Shown piece after piece: positions 48,621-62,300 of a stretch of DNA of 64,000 nucleotides. Source of the DNA: Rostratula benghalensis. Taxonomy: Eukaryota; Chordata; Aves; Charadriiformes; Rostratulidae. Under the pieces are notes generated by a model. The model ran no database searches. It had not been told where the DNA came from and was given only the letters and a program-made list of their open reading frames with translations. Made by a program: the position numbers and the translations under genes. The DNA lies in the NCBI GenBank assembly GCA_013399305.1, contig VXAI01000046.1:4216731-4280730 (forward strand), written 5' to 3'. How positions within the stretch are numbered: position 1 is the stretch's first letter; each line of letters begins with the position of its first letter.

Positions 48621-51600
48621 CCATGTTTCTTCAGGTTTCCATTTTTCTTTCCCTAATTTGCAATTCCAGCTGGACAAGCTGTCAACACGAGTGCCTAAGC
48701 TGAGTGATAAAATGCCTGCTAGACTGACTTACCAGGGATCCTACCTTTCCCCTTACGGACAATGCTCATCTCTTGCAAGAAGAAGAAAGGACACATCAAA
48801 GTCCTAAATTTGCACTGGGGCTCCAGGCCAGTCCCACCTTTGCAAAAATGAGTTTATTGTAAAATGCAGGGTCTGTTACTGACTCTAACAGGGAGGAAGG
48901 AGTATTATGGCAAACTCTTTCCTGTTACCTTTTCGGCACATCAATAAAATACAAGGAGAACTACACTGTTGCAACACCCTTTCTTTCTTTTTTTTTTTTT
49001 GTGGATCAACTTTGTTAGGAAGTTTAGCTATCCTTTCCATTTCTCCTGCCATTATAGACAGTTCTGGCTGGGTTGGATTTGTTAACAGAGGCTTTAGCCG
49101 AGCTGTGATGTGTCCACTGTACATCAGCCTGTGCTAGCTGCAGTGTTGGGAATGAGCACATTCTCAGTTCAGCTGAGACTGGAAGAATTGTAAAAGCACC
49201 ACCCTTGCCCTCAGAGAGAATGGAAGGTCCAGTTTGTTTCATGCTTTTCTGTTTGTTCTCAGCTGAGGCGCAGCATTTGCTGACTGTAACTCTGATTTCA
49301 CTGCTGCAGGGTGAGTGTAGAAACAACAGCACCTAGATGAAAGGTGAAAGGGGCAGAGAAACATAAAAGAGTAGGAAAAGCTGTTCTGCCCAAAGACATG
49401 GGCCAAAATCTCCAGAGAATATCACCCATCTCCAGTATTTATCTTACATACTCAAATGCACACATGTGCACGCGCACAAACTGGGAGCCTTTGTGAACAA
49501 ATAAAAGGAACAAAAATCAATATGTTGCAGGCATTAGGAAGATAATGGTGAGTTGTGCCTTTGGTCCTGGGGTCAGCTCTCTAGTGTGTAGCAAGCAAAG
49601 CTGTTTCTTATGCTTTTCAGCAGTAAAAAGATTATTAATATTTAAATATATATGCCTTTTCCATTCCACTTTTCCCAAAATGCAAGCTTTTACAGATCAT
49701 GTTATCCCAGAGGCTGTTAAGAAAATGGACATGCTGAGTGTTATGTTGACATCTTGGTTTTTGTTTTGTTCATAAAAAATGAGCTTCACTCCTGTCCCAG
49801 TGTTGCTGGTACAACTGTCAGCCTGTCCTTGTAAAAATTTTGAGATGGCAGAACTGACAGCAAGAAAAATAATTTTTATATGGCATCTCTCCTGCTTTTA
49901 CCTGTTTTCCAGAGCTCCCTACTGTCTGGATTGGAAAAGTTATTCCTGTATAGGAAAGGGAGAAAAGGGTTTTGAAAGTATATTCTCATATTTTTGGCCT
50001 TCTGATTCGCTCTGATAATGGAATTATTTGATAAATCACTGCTATTTTCAGGATGCTTTGAACTTACAGAACACTGAAAGAAAAGCCAATGAGTAATGGA
50101 AGTAGTGCCATTTGTTCTACAAATGCATCTAGGTAGTGGGACACTGTCCTTCTTTATGGTAGTGAAAGGTATTGCAAAAATGCAAGATGTCTGGTCCCTG
50201 AAGTGGTGTGTGTACTGGGCTGTAGATAGCAATGCAGCCCATCTATAGCTGTCAGTATAAAACAGTTAGCAAGAAGTCCTCTCATGGATGAAATGCACTT
50301 TTTGTTTATACTGATTTGTAGCAGGTATCCTCTAATAATGGAAAGGACTGTCTGTATGGTATAGATCTTATTACCCTTTGTAGTCACAGAAAATGATGAC
50401 GAAACTCAAGTGATGAAGTGATGTAACCCAGGGTCTTTCTGAAATGTGCAAATTCCAATAGTTTATATATGAAGAACCAATACCTGGTAAGCACCTCAGT
50501 TCTGTGCATATGAAGTGAAATAAATAGCATAAAGGTCATGAAAGGCACTGGAAGGGTTTCTCTGTCAACTCTAAGGGCATGGCTGGCAAAGTAAATGGAA
50601 GCAGGAGATGGCACATTTTGAAGAGTTGGGGGACTCTCTATGGACTTTCAGCATGTGGAAGCTGGGAGCAGTCCCACTGGGGCTGTGTTGGGAGGGTGCA
50701 GCAGGTAGGAATGAGTGCTTAGCAAACACTGCTTACTCTGTTGCTGTACCTGAGTAGGGAAACTGATTTGCTTCTTCCTGAATTGAATTCATTGCTTTTA
50801 ATAAAATAATGGATTATTCTTCTTGAACTTTGGGATTACAGTCAACTTTTTAAATGCTGGATTTGCAGATATTGAAAAGTAAAGTTGGATTTCCTTATTT
50901 TGTTAATTCATCTGTCACCTGTATCTCTTATGACAGTCTTGAAGGTGTTCTCTGTTCAGTCTCTGTTCAGTCTATCTTTGTCCTCCAGCCATATCTGGCA
51001 AACGGAGCATTCGCTGTGCTCTCAAGACACGGTGTGGCAGAGGAGCAGCTGGCGGGGTAGAGAGAGGTCAGCGGCGCTGCAGGGCGCTTGGGCAGAGCCG
51101 GGTATGGATTCCATGTGACAGTCAAGTGCAATGGGAAGTGCTGGCTGATGTGCCCTTGGTGAGAAACAATGATAACTGGTCAGTAGTTTGTGCTACAAGA
51201 GCTCGACTGTATGCAGGAATTTATAAACACATAAATATTTGATTTTATCTTTGTTAATACTGCAACATCTTGACTGCAAAAGTGTAGGCAGGAAAAGGAG
51301 ATTAATACTTAACATATGGGGTAAGAACAATTGTACTGGAGCAAACAAAGATCCTTACATTGAAATACTGAATGTCTGGGGATGGTTGGTGATACGTAAG
51401 ATGCTTAGAGAAGAATATAAGAAATAGAGCAGTATTCAAAGTGCAGGTGTGTCAGATTTCTTCAAGGAATAACCCAGCTCTCCTGTTTTACTTCATTCTC
51501 TTAAAAATTCCAACCTGATCTGCCTTTTTACTTCCTCTGAGTATCAAACTAACAGTTTCATAGACCTGTTCATGATGACTCACCTTTTCTTTAGGGATAG

Positions 51601-54600
51601 TAAGTAATCTATTGCTATATATATATATAGTCAGCCTTGTGTGCATTATTGTGTTTTAGGAATATTGCATTTGAATGCTCATTCAACTTTGTGAGATCTT
51701 TCTGAAACTCCTTGCAGTCACATTTAGATTTAATTACCTAAAATAACTTTGTATCTTTACGAAACCAATCAAGCAAGTTTCTTATTCAAGTGACTTAATT
51801 GTATGACTGCAAGGCAATTTAGCTTTGAGAGAGACACTTGCAATGCCTGTATGTTTTGAATATAAATACAGATTTTCATGCCGAGACTGTTCTGCTCATG
51901 ATGTTATAGCTTTGCTAACAGTTTTTGAGATGTAAATGTCTAAATAAAATGACCAAGGCTGAAGCCCAGGGTTTTTAAAAATATGGTTATACCTGTGATA
52001 ATGGGTAGGGTAACCTCCTGTGTCCACTATCAAATTTTACATGTGTGCACAGGGACAACACAATGTACTTAGACTCCCCATTTCTGTTCTCATCAGTTAG
52101 TGCAGCTCTCGCCTTTAGAGAAGAATGAGCATTTCCTGTGGAGATTGGGAAGCAATACTGAAAGCACATTTAGTATAATATTTATGGGCAGAAACAAAAA
52201 TGTAGACTTGCTTTTTAATCTGTAGGTTTAGATGGCTTTAGTTCAGTATGCTGAAGTGTTCTAAATACTGTGTCTGATTGTGGCAGCACATAGGGAATTG
52301 GTAGTAGTTGATAATAGGGTTGCTCTATAATTACTACACTGGTAAACTTGATCCAAAAAATAAATAATCATCAGTGCTGGGAGAGTGACAACAAATGAAC
52401 CTTATAGGGTGAGCTTGTTATCTGAAAGTAGTTTTAAATCGGACAGAAAAGGCTTAATTAAATTGTAAAGCAAGTGAATTCTCCTTTCCATAAAGATGCA
52501 ATAAAATAAGTAATAAAGCATTAATAGCATCAATTTCCTTATGGAGTATTGGCTTGAAATGGTTTCAGTAAGTACAGGAGTTGGGTGAAAAAGGCAAACA
52601 CTTTGGAGTGTGAATTTCTTTAGAGGGAACTAGAGGTTCCTACACTAGGAAGTGACAGACTTAAAAGGAAGAATTGAATGGAAAGGTGCCCCTTGTGGTC
52701 TATAGCTGAATGTAGATGTTCTGGGATGTGCAAACGTTGTCGTGGGAGCAGCCATCCATCAAGCCAGTTTTTCCACTTACCCTTGCCATGAATTAAGCCT
52801 ACTGAATGTTTAATAATTCATGTTGATAAAAGCCTGCTTTCTTCTTCCCTGGTAGCAGCTGCATGTGAGGGGTGTATGCCTTCTGTGGGGCTGCCCACAG
52901 CTGAGCTCTCTGAGCAGGGCTGGCTGAGAGCTGGCTGAGGTTAGTTTGTGCCACTGTAATAGGTCTTTGAAGCTGAAATTTGCATCTAATAGCTCAGGGG
53001 GTTCTTTTTGCCTTCTAAGAGAGAGAGAGAGAGAGAGAGTCATAGGCATTTCTTTAACTAGGGGTTTGCTCTACTGCATGTGTAACTGGTGTGATCACAA
53101 TTGCAGTTTTACAAAAAAAACCTTCCATATTCTTCTAGAATATTTGGAAATGTCTGAGAGAGACCTGGCTAAGCTGATCCCCTCTTTGTATAAATTCATC
53201 TGCTGACTGTGGTCCTCTTCTGCCTCTGTCTTGGGATTTGGAAAAGTACCTGGCTGATATTTATGGGTGTGCATGGGATGCTAAAGCTTCCCTCCTGGCA
53301 TCTCTCAAGGCAGAGTCATTGTGCCTTAGTGCTGGGCAGCTCAAAGGCAGAAAATGTAGTAAGGTTGTGGCCTGAGCAAAGTCAGGAAGGACTGTTTGAC
53401 ACCAAGTTCTTATTCACTTGATGTGAGAACAAATCCATTGGCTAGGATATGAAGTTAGTTCTCTAAGTCACTGTCTCTGCTTTGTCCTTTTCAATTACTT
53501 CATATGAAAGCCAGTGGCTATTTAATAGGAGTTTTAAATATCTACTTTCCAGCATATCTCCAGGGAAAATTATTTGAGGGAATGAGAGGTAAGACAACTT
53601 GGCAACACTAATTCACCATTAGCTACCCATTATATTTGTGGATGGTCTATGTCCTACACAAATAAAGCAGAATGACTTAATTCTCTGCTTCATAGTGCTG
53701 GCCAGATTCTCTTTCTGGTTAGCCCGCTTAAAAGCATTTAGAAGTAGAGAAGAGGGAAAGATACCAGCCAGCTGATGTTTGTTTTGTTTGTTTTACATTT
53801 GAATATTTTACCTTATGAAGTGGCTCTTGATTTTTGCCTCCCCGATCTGGTGCAAACCACAGCCATTGCCTGTCCAGGGGCATTGTGACCCACATGAGGC
53901 AGATGTGGTTTTCTCTTGCTGGTTTGTAGGTGGGGCCTTGAGCAGTGGGGGCAGAGGATGACAGTGAGCCAAAGAGACCTCATTTGTGTTTATTGACAGG
54001 CACCTCACCTGAACTGTGCACTGCTCCTATGTGTGCAAGCTGCAAGCAATTCAGATTGCTTGAGTGAAGAAAGCCATGATTTAGTAGTTGCTGTGAATAA
54101 GAATAGGATTAAATTATCCCTGTGACACGACACTGGCCACGGTTCACTTTTGGGGCTAAGTCACGGTCAGTGTCATGTCAGCAAATTCTCAGGACTGACA
54201 TGCACTTGGCAGCAGTGTAACTCTTTGCCCTGTGTCTCCATGTGCCAGAGAGCTCAAGGAGCCACAAATCAGCACCAGACAGGCTGTAATCTTCAGCCTG
54301 CAATATTAGCATGAGCCAAAATGGAATGTGGTTTACCTTAAAGTGCCAGGCTGAAGAAGGCAATGGTTTGGGAGTGAGCCCATGTGCTGGTCCCCTTGGG
54401 CACAGCAATCAGCAGGGAGAGAAAATATATTAAGGGTGGCAGTTTAATCCACTGCCAATTGCATGTCATTTTATACTGCAAGCCAGGGAGTTTCAATAGG
54501 AAAAGAGGTGGTGTCTTCCATTGTGTTTCTTAACTGAGAATAAAAAACAGGTCTTGTTCCTTTCTGCAGAAAAGAGTTGAGGGTTTTCAGCTGGCTGTAT

Positions 54601-55988
54601 TTTGATAACATTTAAATCATATAATCTATTGTAAAAGTTGTTGCATGAGTGTTCACCATGGTATCCAGAGCTGTGCTTGATAGATCAGTTGCACACAGGA
54701 TTAAAACAAGTGGTTTACTGTTTGTGATTTTGCCCATACATACGAAAGAGCTGTCTTATTTGATCATTATATTCATAGTACAATGACTCATTTAATTTCC
54801 CATTTTCCCAGATGTGAAAATAGGAAATGATGATGTCAGAAAAGAGCAGGCCCACCCTGACTTTTACCTGAGTGATAAGCCATGAGAAATGCAGTAATGT
54901 TCCTTTTTGCACTATTGGTCTGAGTATTGGGCATTTCTCCGGTAGCTTTTCCTGCAGCTACTTACATACCAGTCTTACTCAGTTGCAGCTACTTTGTATA
55001 TACCATAAAGAGATGCTTGAGAACAAAGAACAGAAGTAATTTCAGATAATTCAGCAGTTCCCTAATCCTTATAACTTTATCCTTTATCCACAACTAAAAT
55101 GGTTTTAGCTTTTACTGTTTTTTCTTTATACCATATCTGTGTTTAAAAAAAATAAAATTAAATGAATAGTAGAGAAAATAAATAGACCTGGAAAAAACCA
55201 GAAAACATCCTGAGGACAGAAAAATGTGCCATATATAAACAGTGGTGAATTTTTACAAGAGAAAGTACAAATTTTCCAGGTACATTTGGAAGACATTGGT
55301 TTTATGATGAATGACTGCTTTTAATGCAGCAATTACTTATCAGGTGTTTAGTGTAATCCCCACACGTGACTGGCTGCAGGAAGATTATGCAGTGAGTAAT
55401 ATGCTTTCAGGACTGCTTGAACAGCATCTCAGACTGGGAGTCAGGACACCTATTGTAGAACAGGCTCAGGTCTGCAGCATGATTTTGGTCACGCTGCCTC
55501 AGCCACATCAGCTTTCATTCCCCCTCTGACCTTGGGTGTATCTTGGCTGTTTAGGATGCAGATGTATTATAAGTCTGTTTCCCTTTGATGAAGTGTTTGT
55601 GCTATGCAGTCATGATCTGTGCTTCTGAAACAATCTTTCATTAAATCTGCCTGGGTGAGGGGCTTCTCTGAGACTTCTAATTTAGGAGCCATTTAACACA
55701 AGCGGATCCTCCCCCCCCCAAGTGTTAATGATTTTTAATTGAAGCTGAATTTTCAATGCAATCAGACAAATATTCAAATTTGCTTTGCACTGCTGTCTCC
55801 TCCTCATGGTGCGTTAGCATTGCTGGAGTAACTGATCTTCAAACAAGTCCCAGGAGCTCTAAATGCTCCCCCAGCCCCCGTGGTGAGGTCAAGTAGTCCC
55901 TGTGCTTTGCAGGGGCTGTGGATTTGGGCTTGTGAAGTGCTGAGTTACCCCATCCTGAGTCTTCAGTCGGGCAGTACCTGGGGATGAG
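48621..55988. other. Intergenic, simple repeats only
   Basis: Holds a T-run after CTTTC repeats (about 48980-49001), an 11-bp tandem pair TCTCTGTTCAG (50949-50970), a short TA run near 51616-51630, and a GA run at 53020-53039. No gene or mobile element is recognised. Confidence 0.5.
53020..53039 (+). repeat. GA dinucleotide repeat
   Basis: About ten uninterrupted copies of GA (AGAGAG), a short microsatellite in the CHRNB4 upstream flank. Confidence 0.85.
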
Positions 55989-55989
55989 C

Positions 55990-56182
55990 TTTTTGGTTTG
56001 GTGGAGGTTTGATTTTTTGTTTGTTGGTTGGTTGAGTTTTTTGTTTATTTTGGGTGTTTCTTTCCGGTTTTTTGTTTTGTTTTTTTTTTTTATTGTGGAT
56101 TCTGTTTTGGGTTTGGTGGTTTAGAGGTTTTGGTTTTTCTTTTGTGTGCTGCTTGTGTTTGTTTGGTTTTTTTTATCCCTGG
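55990..56182 (+). repeat. T/G-rich low-complexity tract
   Basis: About 190 bp almost made of T and G on the plus strand, with words such as TTTGTTTGTTGGTTGGTTG and a 14-T run; C and A are very rare. A shorter similar tract lies at 57016-57075. Confidence 0.8.
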
Positions 56183-58323
56183 CAATTTTAGGGTTACTGT
56201 TACCCAATGAAATTCAAAAGGGGTAGTGAAAAAGGCGACATTACCAGCCATGGTGGAAAGACATGTGCCGTGTTGGGTTTGGTCAGGGCTGTCAGAGGGG
56301 AAGAGGACTTGCTAATGAACAGTGAAAGGAGAAGCAAACAGAGGGTGCGCTCTCCAGTCTTAAAACTAGGTCAGTCCTCATTAGGCAGCATTCTCATGTG
56401 TCACATAACAGATAAATCCCAGAGTGCAGTACTTATTTTCTGAATACAAATGGGCTTGTGTTAATTCTGCGGATGTGAAAACCTGCATTGGAAGAATTCT
56501 CATCTTGGCACTGATGGTTGCCCAGCTCCTGCAAAATGCTGAGTGTTAACTCTTTGGTGAAGTTTATGACTTGCCTTCAATTTACTGTGTGAAGTGCTGC
56601 AATCCTGATTAGGTTCTGCAGCAAGCATGTGTAAATTATGCTATGAGTGTTTCAAATGGCATTTTCATGCTTGTAGCTGTGGGCTGCTAATCAACACGTG
56701 CAATTGCTCTAACATTTAAATAGCTTTAGTGAACTTCACCGGAATTACTTGCAAAGAGCGAATTGCAACATGGAAGCTTAATTTCACTGAAGCTGGAGGC
56801 TTCCAGTTGCCTGTTCAGCTTTGACATGAACCCTTCAGATCTGAAGTTGCACCTGCTTCTAAGATGCAGACTTTTCATTGTGCGTTAGTGCTGTGGGCTA
56901 CTTGAGAGTAACCCCCTGGGGTGATCCGGAGGAGTCAGTGAGGCAGGGATACTTACTCTTTTAAGTCAGTAGCAACAGAGCATTTAATGTGTTTCTCTTC
57001 CTATGTACCTGTTTGTTATTTGGTTTGGGGTGGTTTTGGTGGGTTTTTGTTTGTGTTTTTTTTTTCTTTAAGCAGAGAAACCTACTTGCCGAAGTCCTGC
57101 TACTGCTTACGCGGGTCTCAGTGCTTTACTGACTTGTGAACATTGGACCCATGTCTGTAGCCTCTCTGGTTTTAACAAATGTAACATGGGGAGGGTTGCA
57201 CCACATAGAGCTTTCAGATGCTAGTGCTATTACTACATTTTTTAAATGGCCGGTTGGAAAGAGCTTTGGAAAAAACAAAATTTTTACTTCATTGGCTCAG
57301 TTTTGCCTTTAAGTGATACCAAAAATATATTCAGGAACTTGTTTCTAGCCCTCTTCCATTTCCAGTTATTTATTTGCACATTGTATTTTTAAATGTAAGT
57401 CTGTGAAGGTATTTAGCCTCGTTAATAAAGCTGTGACAAATAGTCTGGAGCTTGGCAAAGCAGTAGGAGTGCGGCTTGTGAAGGAGGATGCTGGGCATCC
57501 AAGTTCTGCCTGGTCTGTCACCCTCTGGCTTGTCACCAGCAGTGTGGTGCTGCGGTGGGCACAATGCAATCCCTTTTTCCCTGTCTTTACTAGGCAAAGT
57601 GGTCACCTCAAATCACAGTGTTCACCAAGCAGATTGATATACTGGAAGTTAATGTACTGTCTGTTCTACGGTGTCTATTACCTAGTGTTGTGGAAGGCTT
57701 GGAAGGCTTTCTTGTGTATTTTTCTGTAATCAATGTAGAATTATTCTTGTATTCTTTGTACCAGACAGCGTCTTTTTGCATGTGCACCTAATGATCATTT
57801 TCCCTTCTCCCTTGCTTGTTTATAGCACTGTTATTTGATTTAGATCCCTGTGATTTGCATGTGGATCCTGTGTAGGGGTAACTGAATTTTTGAGGGTCCT
57901 GTGGTAAGTAGTGTGTGGGGGGGTTGTTTTGTGCTCATTTCACACCTGAAATAGAATTGAACTTTGCTGCTCCTAGTTTCTGCTACAGTCACCAAAGGTC
58001 TGAGAGAGGCAGTGGTGATTGTGTCAAACTAAGAAGGGGAATAGAAGGGTGCCTACAAAAAGCATCATGGAGCAGGTAAGGTGTCTGCCAAGAAGCCACA
58101 GCCCCAGAGTCCAGCCCCTGGGAGACTCTTGGTGAAGCTCCATCACCCATGGAAGAGAAATCTGGTTCATAAAACTTTTAGGACAAACAGTTTTCTCTGT
58201 GTCCTGGGACGTTCAGAAACACACTAATACGCTAGTAAATTGTAGCCAATATTTTCAGTCTCTTTCTTCCTGGAGTTTCACAGTGTTTTGCAGACTGCTT
58301 TGATTGAGCTTTGAATTCACATT
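56183..58323. other. Intergenic, nothing recognised apart from the T/G tract
   Basis: Unique-looking sequence with short open frames only. No gene family or mobile element recognised. Confidence 0.45.
57016..57075 (+). repeat. Second T/G-rich tract
   Basis: About 60 bp of G/T-only sequence (GGTTTGGGGTGGTTTTGG then a T-run), the same composition and strand bias as the tract about 1 kb to the left. Confidence 0.7.
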
Positions 58324-58350
58324 ATAATTACCATGAGTCATGGTAATTAT
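58324..58350. promoter_or_regulatory. Perfect 27-bp palindrome centred on an AP-1 site
   Basis: The 12-bp arms ATAATTACCATG and CATGGTAATTAT are exact reverse complements around the central AGT. The centre forms TGAGTCA, the consensus AP-1 element, and each arm carries a homeodomain-type TAATTA/TAATTAT core. The function is inferred from motifs only. Confidence 0.6.
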
Positions 58351-58460
58351 CTTTTCTCTTTATTTTTCTTTGTTTTTAAACTGATGGTAAGCGTGGGCCT
58401 AGATTACATTCCAGGAGACTTTGCATTTCATGTCCTACATTTATTCACTTACTAATGTCT

Positions 58461-58476
58461 TAAAAAAAAAAAAAAA
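58461..58476 (+). repeat. A16 homopolymer
   Basis: An uninterrupted run of about 16 A residues. No retrogene body was recognised upstream of it. Confidence 0.8.
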
Positions 58477-59054
58477 ATTAATAATCCCACTCACAGGTTC
58501 AAATATTTCCTGAATATAGAAATACCAATGGAAAAACACCAAAACCAAATATGGAGGCTTAATAAAATTTTGAGTTCCAAAATAGACCTGTGGTTCTACA
58601 TCAGCTTCTTGCAGACCTGCACAGAAAAGACCACAAATAGTTGAATAGTAAATATCTATCTGTATTGGCTACTAGCATTAATAACATCTGTCTATAGCTA
58701 GCAGCTACTTGCAATATATAGTCTTTCGGTACTAGTTTGACAGCATGAATTACAGTGCCGAGAGTCATGCTAGCTTTTCTGTTGGGGCTGTAGTTGAAAG
58801 TAACTAAGTATTAGCTCTGAATTATTGTTCTGTCATTCATCCCTTGCAGAGTCTTACTGAACTGCTTTATGCTGTCATATTTAAAAAGGCGCAATGTATC
58901 AAAACAGCCACCTGAAAATAAGTCATGCATTAAGTAGGGAAACACTGAAGCAGAAAGGAGTTTTCTCTCACTAGCTCAAGGCTGAAAATATTTGAGTGCA
59001 TGAAAAGGAGTATTCTTCACTGCACTGTTTGTAATTGCTTATCGGTGTCTATGG

Positions 59055-59335
59055 GGCAGGTATCAAGAGGATGGGGCCAGACTCTTTTCAGCGATTCCCA
59101 GCAACGGGACAAGGGGCAACAGGCACAAAGTGGAACACAGGAAATTCTGTCTTAATATGAGGAAAGTCTTCTTTACAGTGAGGGTGGCAGAGCCCTGGGA
59201 CAGGCTGCACAGAGAGGCTGTGGAGTCTTCTCTGGGGATATTCACCCCCCTGGATGCGGTGGGTGAATCCTGTCCAGCCTGCTCTGGGTGACCCTGCTCT
59301 TTGGCCAGGGGTTGGCCATTCTGTGCTGCAGCACT
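59055..59335 (+). mobile_element. CR1 LINE 3' region, second subfamily-like copy
   Basis: CR1-type landmarks in order: GGGGCCAGACTCTTTTCAG, ACGGGACAAGGGGCAACAG, GTGAGGGTGGCAGAGCC, GGACAGGCTGCACAGAGAGG, and GTGACCCTGCTCTTTGGCC. The wording differs from the copy at 27.4 kb, so it belongs to a different CR1 lineage. It is 5'-truncated with no coding capacity. Confidence 0.9.
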
Positions 59336-62300
59336 TAGATGTCCCAGCTATGAATCGGACACTGCTGTGCTAGGCCTGTACTCACACGTGTAAAAATGCT
59401 CTCTCTCTCTCTTCAGTGTTACCCTTAGAACCATCAGCCTTCTCCTCGCAGAGTGTGATGCTGCCTCAGGGCTTACCTCCTGCCAGGTTCTCAGGCACAG
59501 GGAAGAGAGAAGCACAAAAGCCCAGGCAGGTCCCTGTTAATGAAGTTGCTGCTGCTGCTGTTGTTATTGCATTTGTTTTGTCAAGTACCAGCGGATTTCC
59601 TGATACTGTGCCAGAGGGAGGTGGACATTTCCTGTTTTCTTGAGTTTAAAATCTAAGTGCCACCTCTGTGAGCTGTACAGCCTTTTACTGATCAACTGAT
59701 GCTTTCAGTTGTTTTTTTGAAGTTGTGCTAACAGCAAGTGCCATTGCACAATCTGATCCTTGCTAAACAACCAGGTATAAACGTGCCAAAAGACTTTGAG
59801 GAAAAGTTAACTTGTGGGCATGATATTAGCCTGCCTTTTTTTTTTTTTTTAATTCGGGGCTGATGTGAAAGCATTTTTCTTGTGATGTATTTTTCATGAT
59901 GTATTTGAAGCAAAAGACAATGAAGAGGTGAGACCCTTCTACATCGAGTGTGGAAGGATGTGAAGAACAATCTTGGAATAAAGCTGGAGGGAAAAGACTG
60001 GTCAGAGCAGGTGCTGAGAGGAAATGCTTTTGCAGAAGAGGGTAATATTAATATTTAACAAGCAACCTATAGGCCTGCTCATGAAATCAAGCAAAGTATG
60101 GGAAGTTAGAATTGTTAACGGGGGGACCTGAGCCTTTATGCTTCTCTGTGAATTTCTTTCAGACAGGACAATTCTGTTACCAACTAAAAACCTCATTTAT
60201 GTCCTCAGTCCGCATCTGCTCTGGTGTTGTGGGAAGCCATGGCTAATTCACCTTCTCCACTCTTCTCTCCATCTCAAAAGTCCTGCAGTAGCAGTTCTCT
60301 TGCATTACTCTTTCCCTGCTTCCTTCTGGCTCTGGGGCATTCCCAACAGCATTGTAAATAATGTATCAGGACTGTCCATCTTCATCATAGCAGATACAGC
60401 GGAAAAATATTTGAGGAAACTGTGAACTTTCATTTCTTTCTCTCCCTGGATCTTTCCGAATGCTTCTGAGACCCACATGTATGTTTATTTTTCTATGTGT
60501 ATGTAGTACCGCATTCACCAGTATTTTTGAGTATGAGGAATGGAGTTGATTGTTTCAACCTTCTTCAGGAACGTCTAATCTGATCCCACCTACCTACTGT
60601 TGTTTTGTTGATCTCTGTGCAGTTCTGTAAGGTGAAATCAGAGTAAGCAAAGGATGAATTTAAGTTGCAGGACTCTATCTTTCCTGGGCTTTTAAGAGCT
60701 TGGGAAGATGTTTTCTCTGGTGTAATTCAACTGATTTTTACTTACTATGCTAGCAAATAATTTACATCCGTCCTAGGGTCCTGCTGCAGTACATGCTCAT
60801 CTCTCTCTAGTTATTCCAGGGAGAACAGTTTTACACATACACAAAGCTTATCTAAAATAAAATAAAATTAATCCAGACCACTTTTATTTTGTTAATTACA
60901 AAACTTCAACTTTCCAAATATGAAGCTCTCTCTCTTCATATTAGGATTTTTGTCCCCCTTTCAAATGCTCTATGACATGATGCGTTTCCTTTATCTGAAC
61001 TTTCAATTTATGTAATGTAACATATTAGTAGCACCATTATTTCATTAGTTAGTTTTCCCAGAGAAGTTCTCCATTTCTCTACATATTTAATTTCTTAGGG
61101 GGAAGCTTCATTCTGGCAAGGAAGGGAAAATGAAAACTAAATAAAACCTGTACATACACAAACACACACATTCATATATATATATAAAATAAAAATGTTT
61201 GTGTATAAAAGAACTGGAGAAACTGACCTGTGTGAAAGATGCTTCTAGGGAATATCCTATGTGTTGTTGGTACTTTCTGGTGTATTTTCATGCTGCAAAT
61301 AGAAATCCCTTAAAAATATAGGGAAGCAACTGTTAATTTTGACTGGAGGGAATTGATACCTATTAAATATGCTGGATGATTTAGAAAAGATTTTTTTTTT
61401 AAAAAAAAAAGAAAATATTTTCCATTTAAGACTGATTTCCACAGCAGATATTACTTGTAATACTTAAATTAATTGATCTGATTACTTGATTATTAGGTCC
61501 TTGGGAATTTAGAGCTAGTATATTTGTAGCCTCTCTTACCTGGCTTTTAGTCTGAGATTAGGAGAGGAAAATAAGCTTTCCAGACTTTTCATTTCCAACT
61601 TGATTTTAAGCTTTTAATGAATTATAAAATAAACGGAGAAGAAAAGTAATTTTGTGTGCCTGTGGAAGAGACTGCAGTTGTGCAGACATATTTATACTGA
61701 GCTTCTGAATTCTTGTGTTCAGTCAGCAGTCTCCCGCACTTCACTGGTCCAAGGCAGATCAAAACATGTGCAGTAAGCAGGCATTGCTTGAATATCAACT
61801 TTTTCACTTAGTTCCAGCTCTTTTAATGAAGGCATAGTATTATGAGCTGTTCATGTATGAAGTTTCGCATATTAAATTTTAAATACTACTACTTTGAAAA
61901 AGTATTCAGAAAAAAATAAACTTTGTGTTACATGGAACTGTCACTATATATTTTTTTATAGGATCTTTCATTTGAATGCAATTTGAATAGGCTTTGATGA
62001 CTAATATAAACCCAGGTGCAATATATGATATTAATTATACATGTAGAAGAACTTGAAAAACTGAAGGATGGGGAGCCCTGCCCTATAGCACCACAGGGTC
62101 TGTTCAGCTGTGACTAAGCCAAAAGCTCTCCATCCAATATTGAGTGTAATCCTTGTTGTGCAGTGACCTCTACAGCTGGAGGGAAGATAGAGGCTGCTTT
62201 TAAGTGATCTGCTGCTCTGTAACTGGCATCTGCAAGTGCAGCCCACATGTCAAAAGCAATCTGCCTAACTAGTGTAGAAAGACCCAAGGGGTTTCAAATA

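Noticed and set aside
57366..57729. Overlapping frames of 67-108 codons on both strands
   Set aside because: No family resemblance, no bounding splice sites, and complementary open frames on both strands suggest compositional chance.
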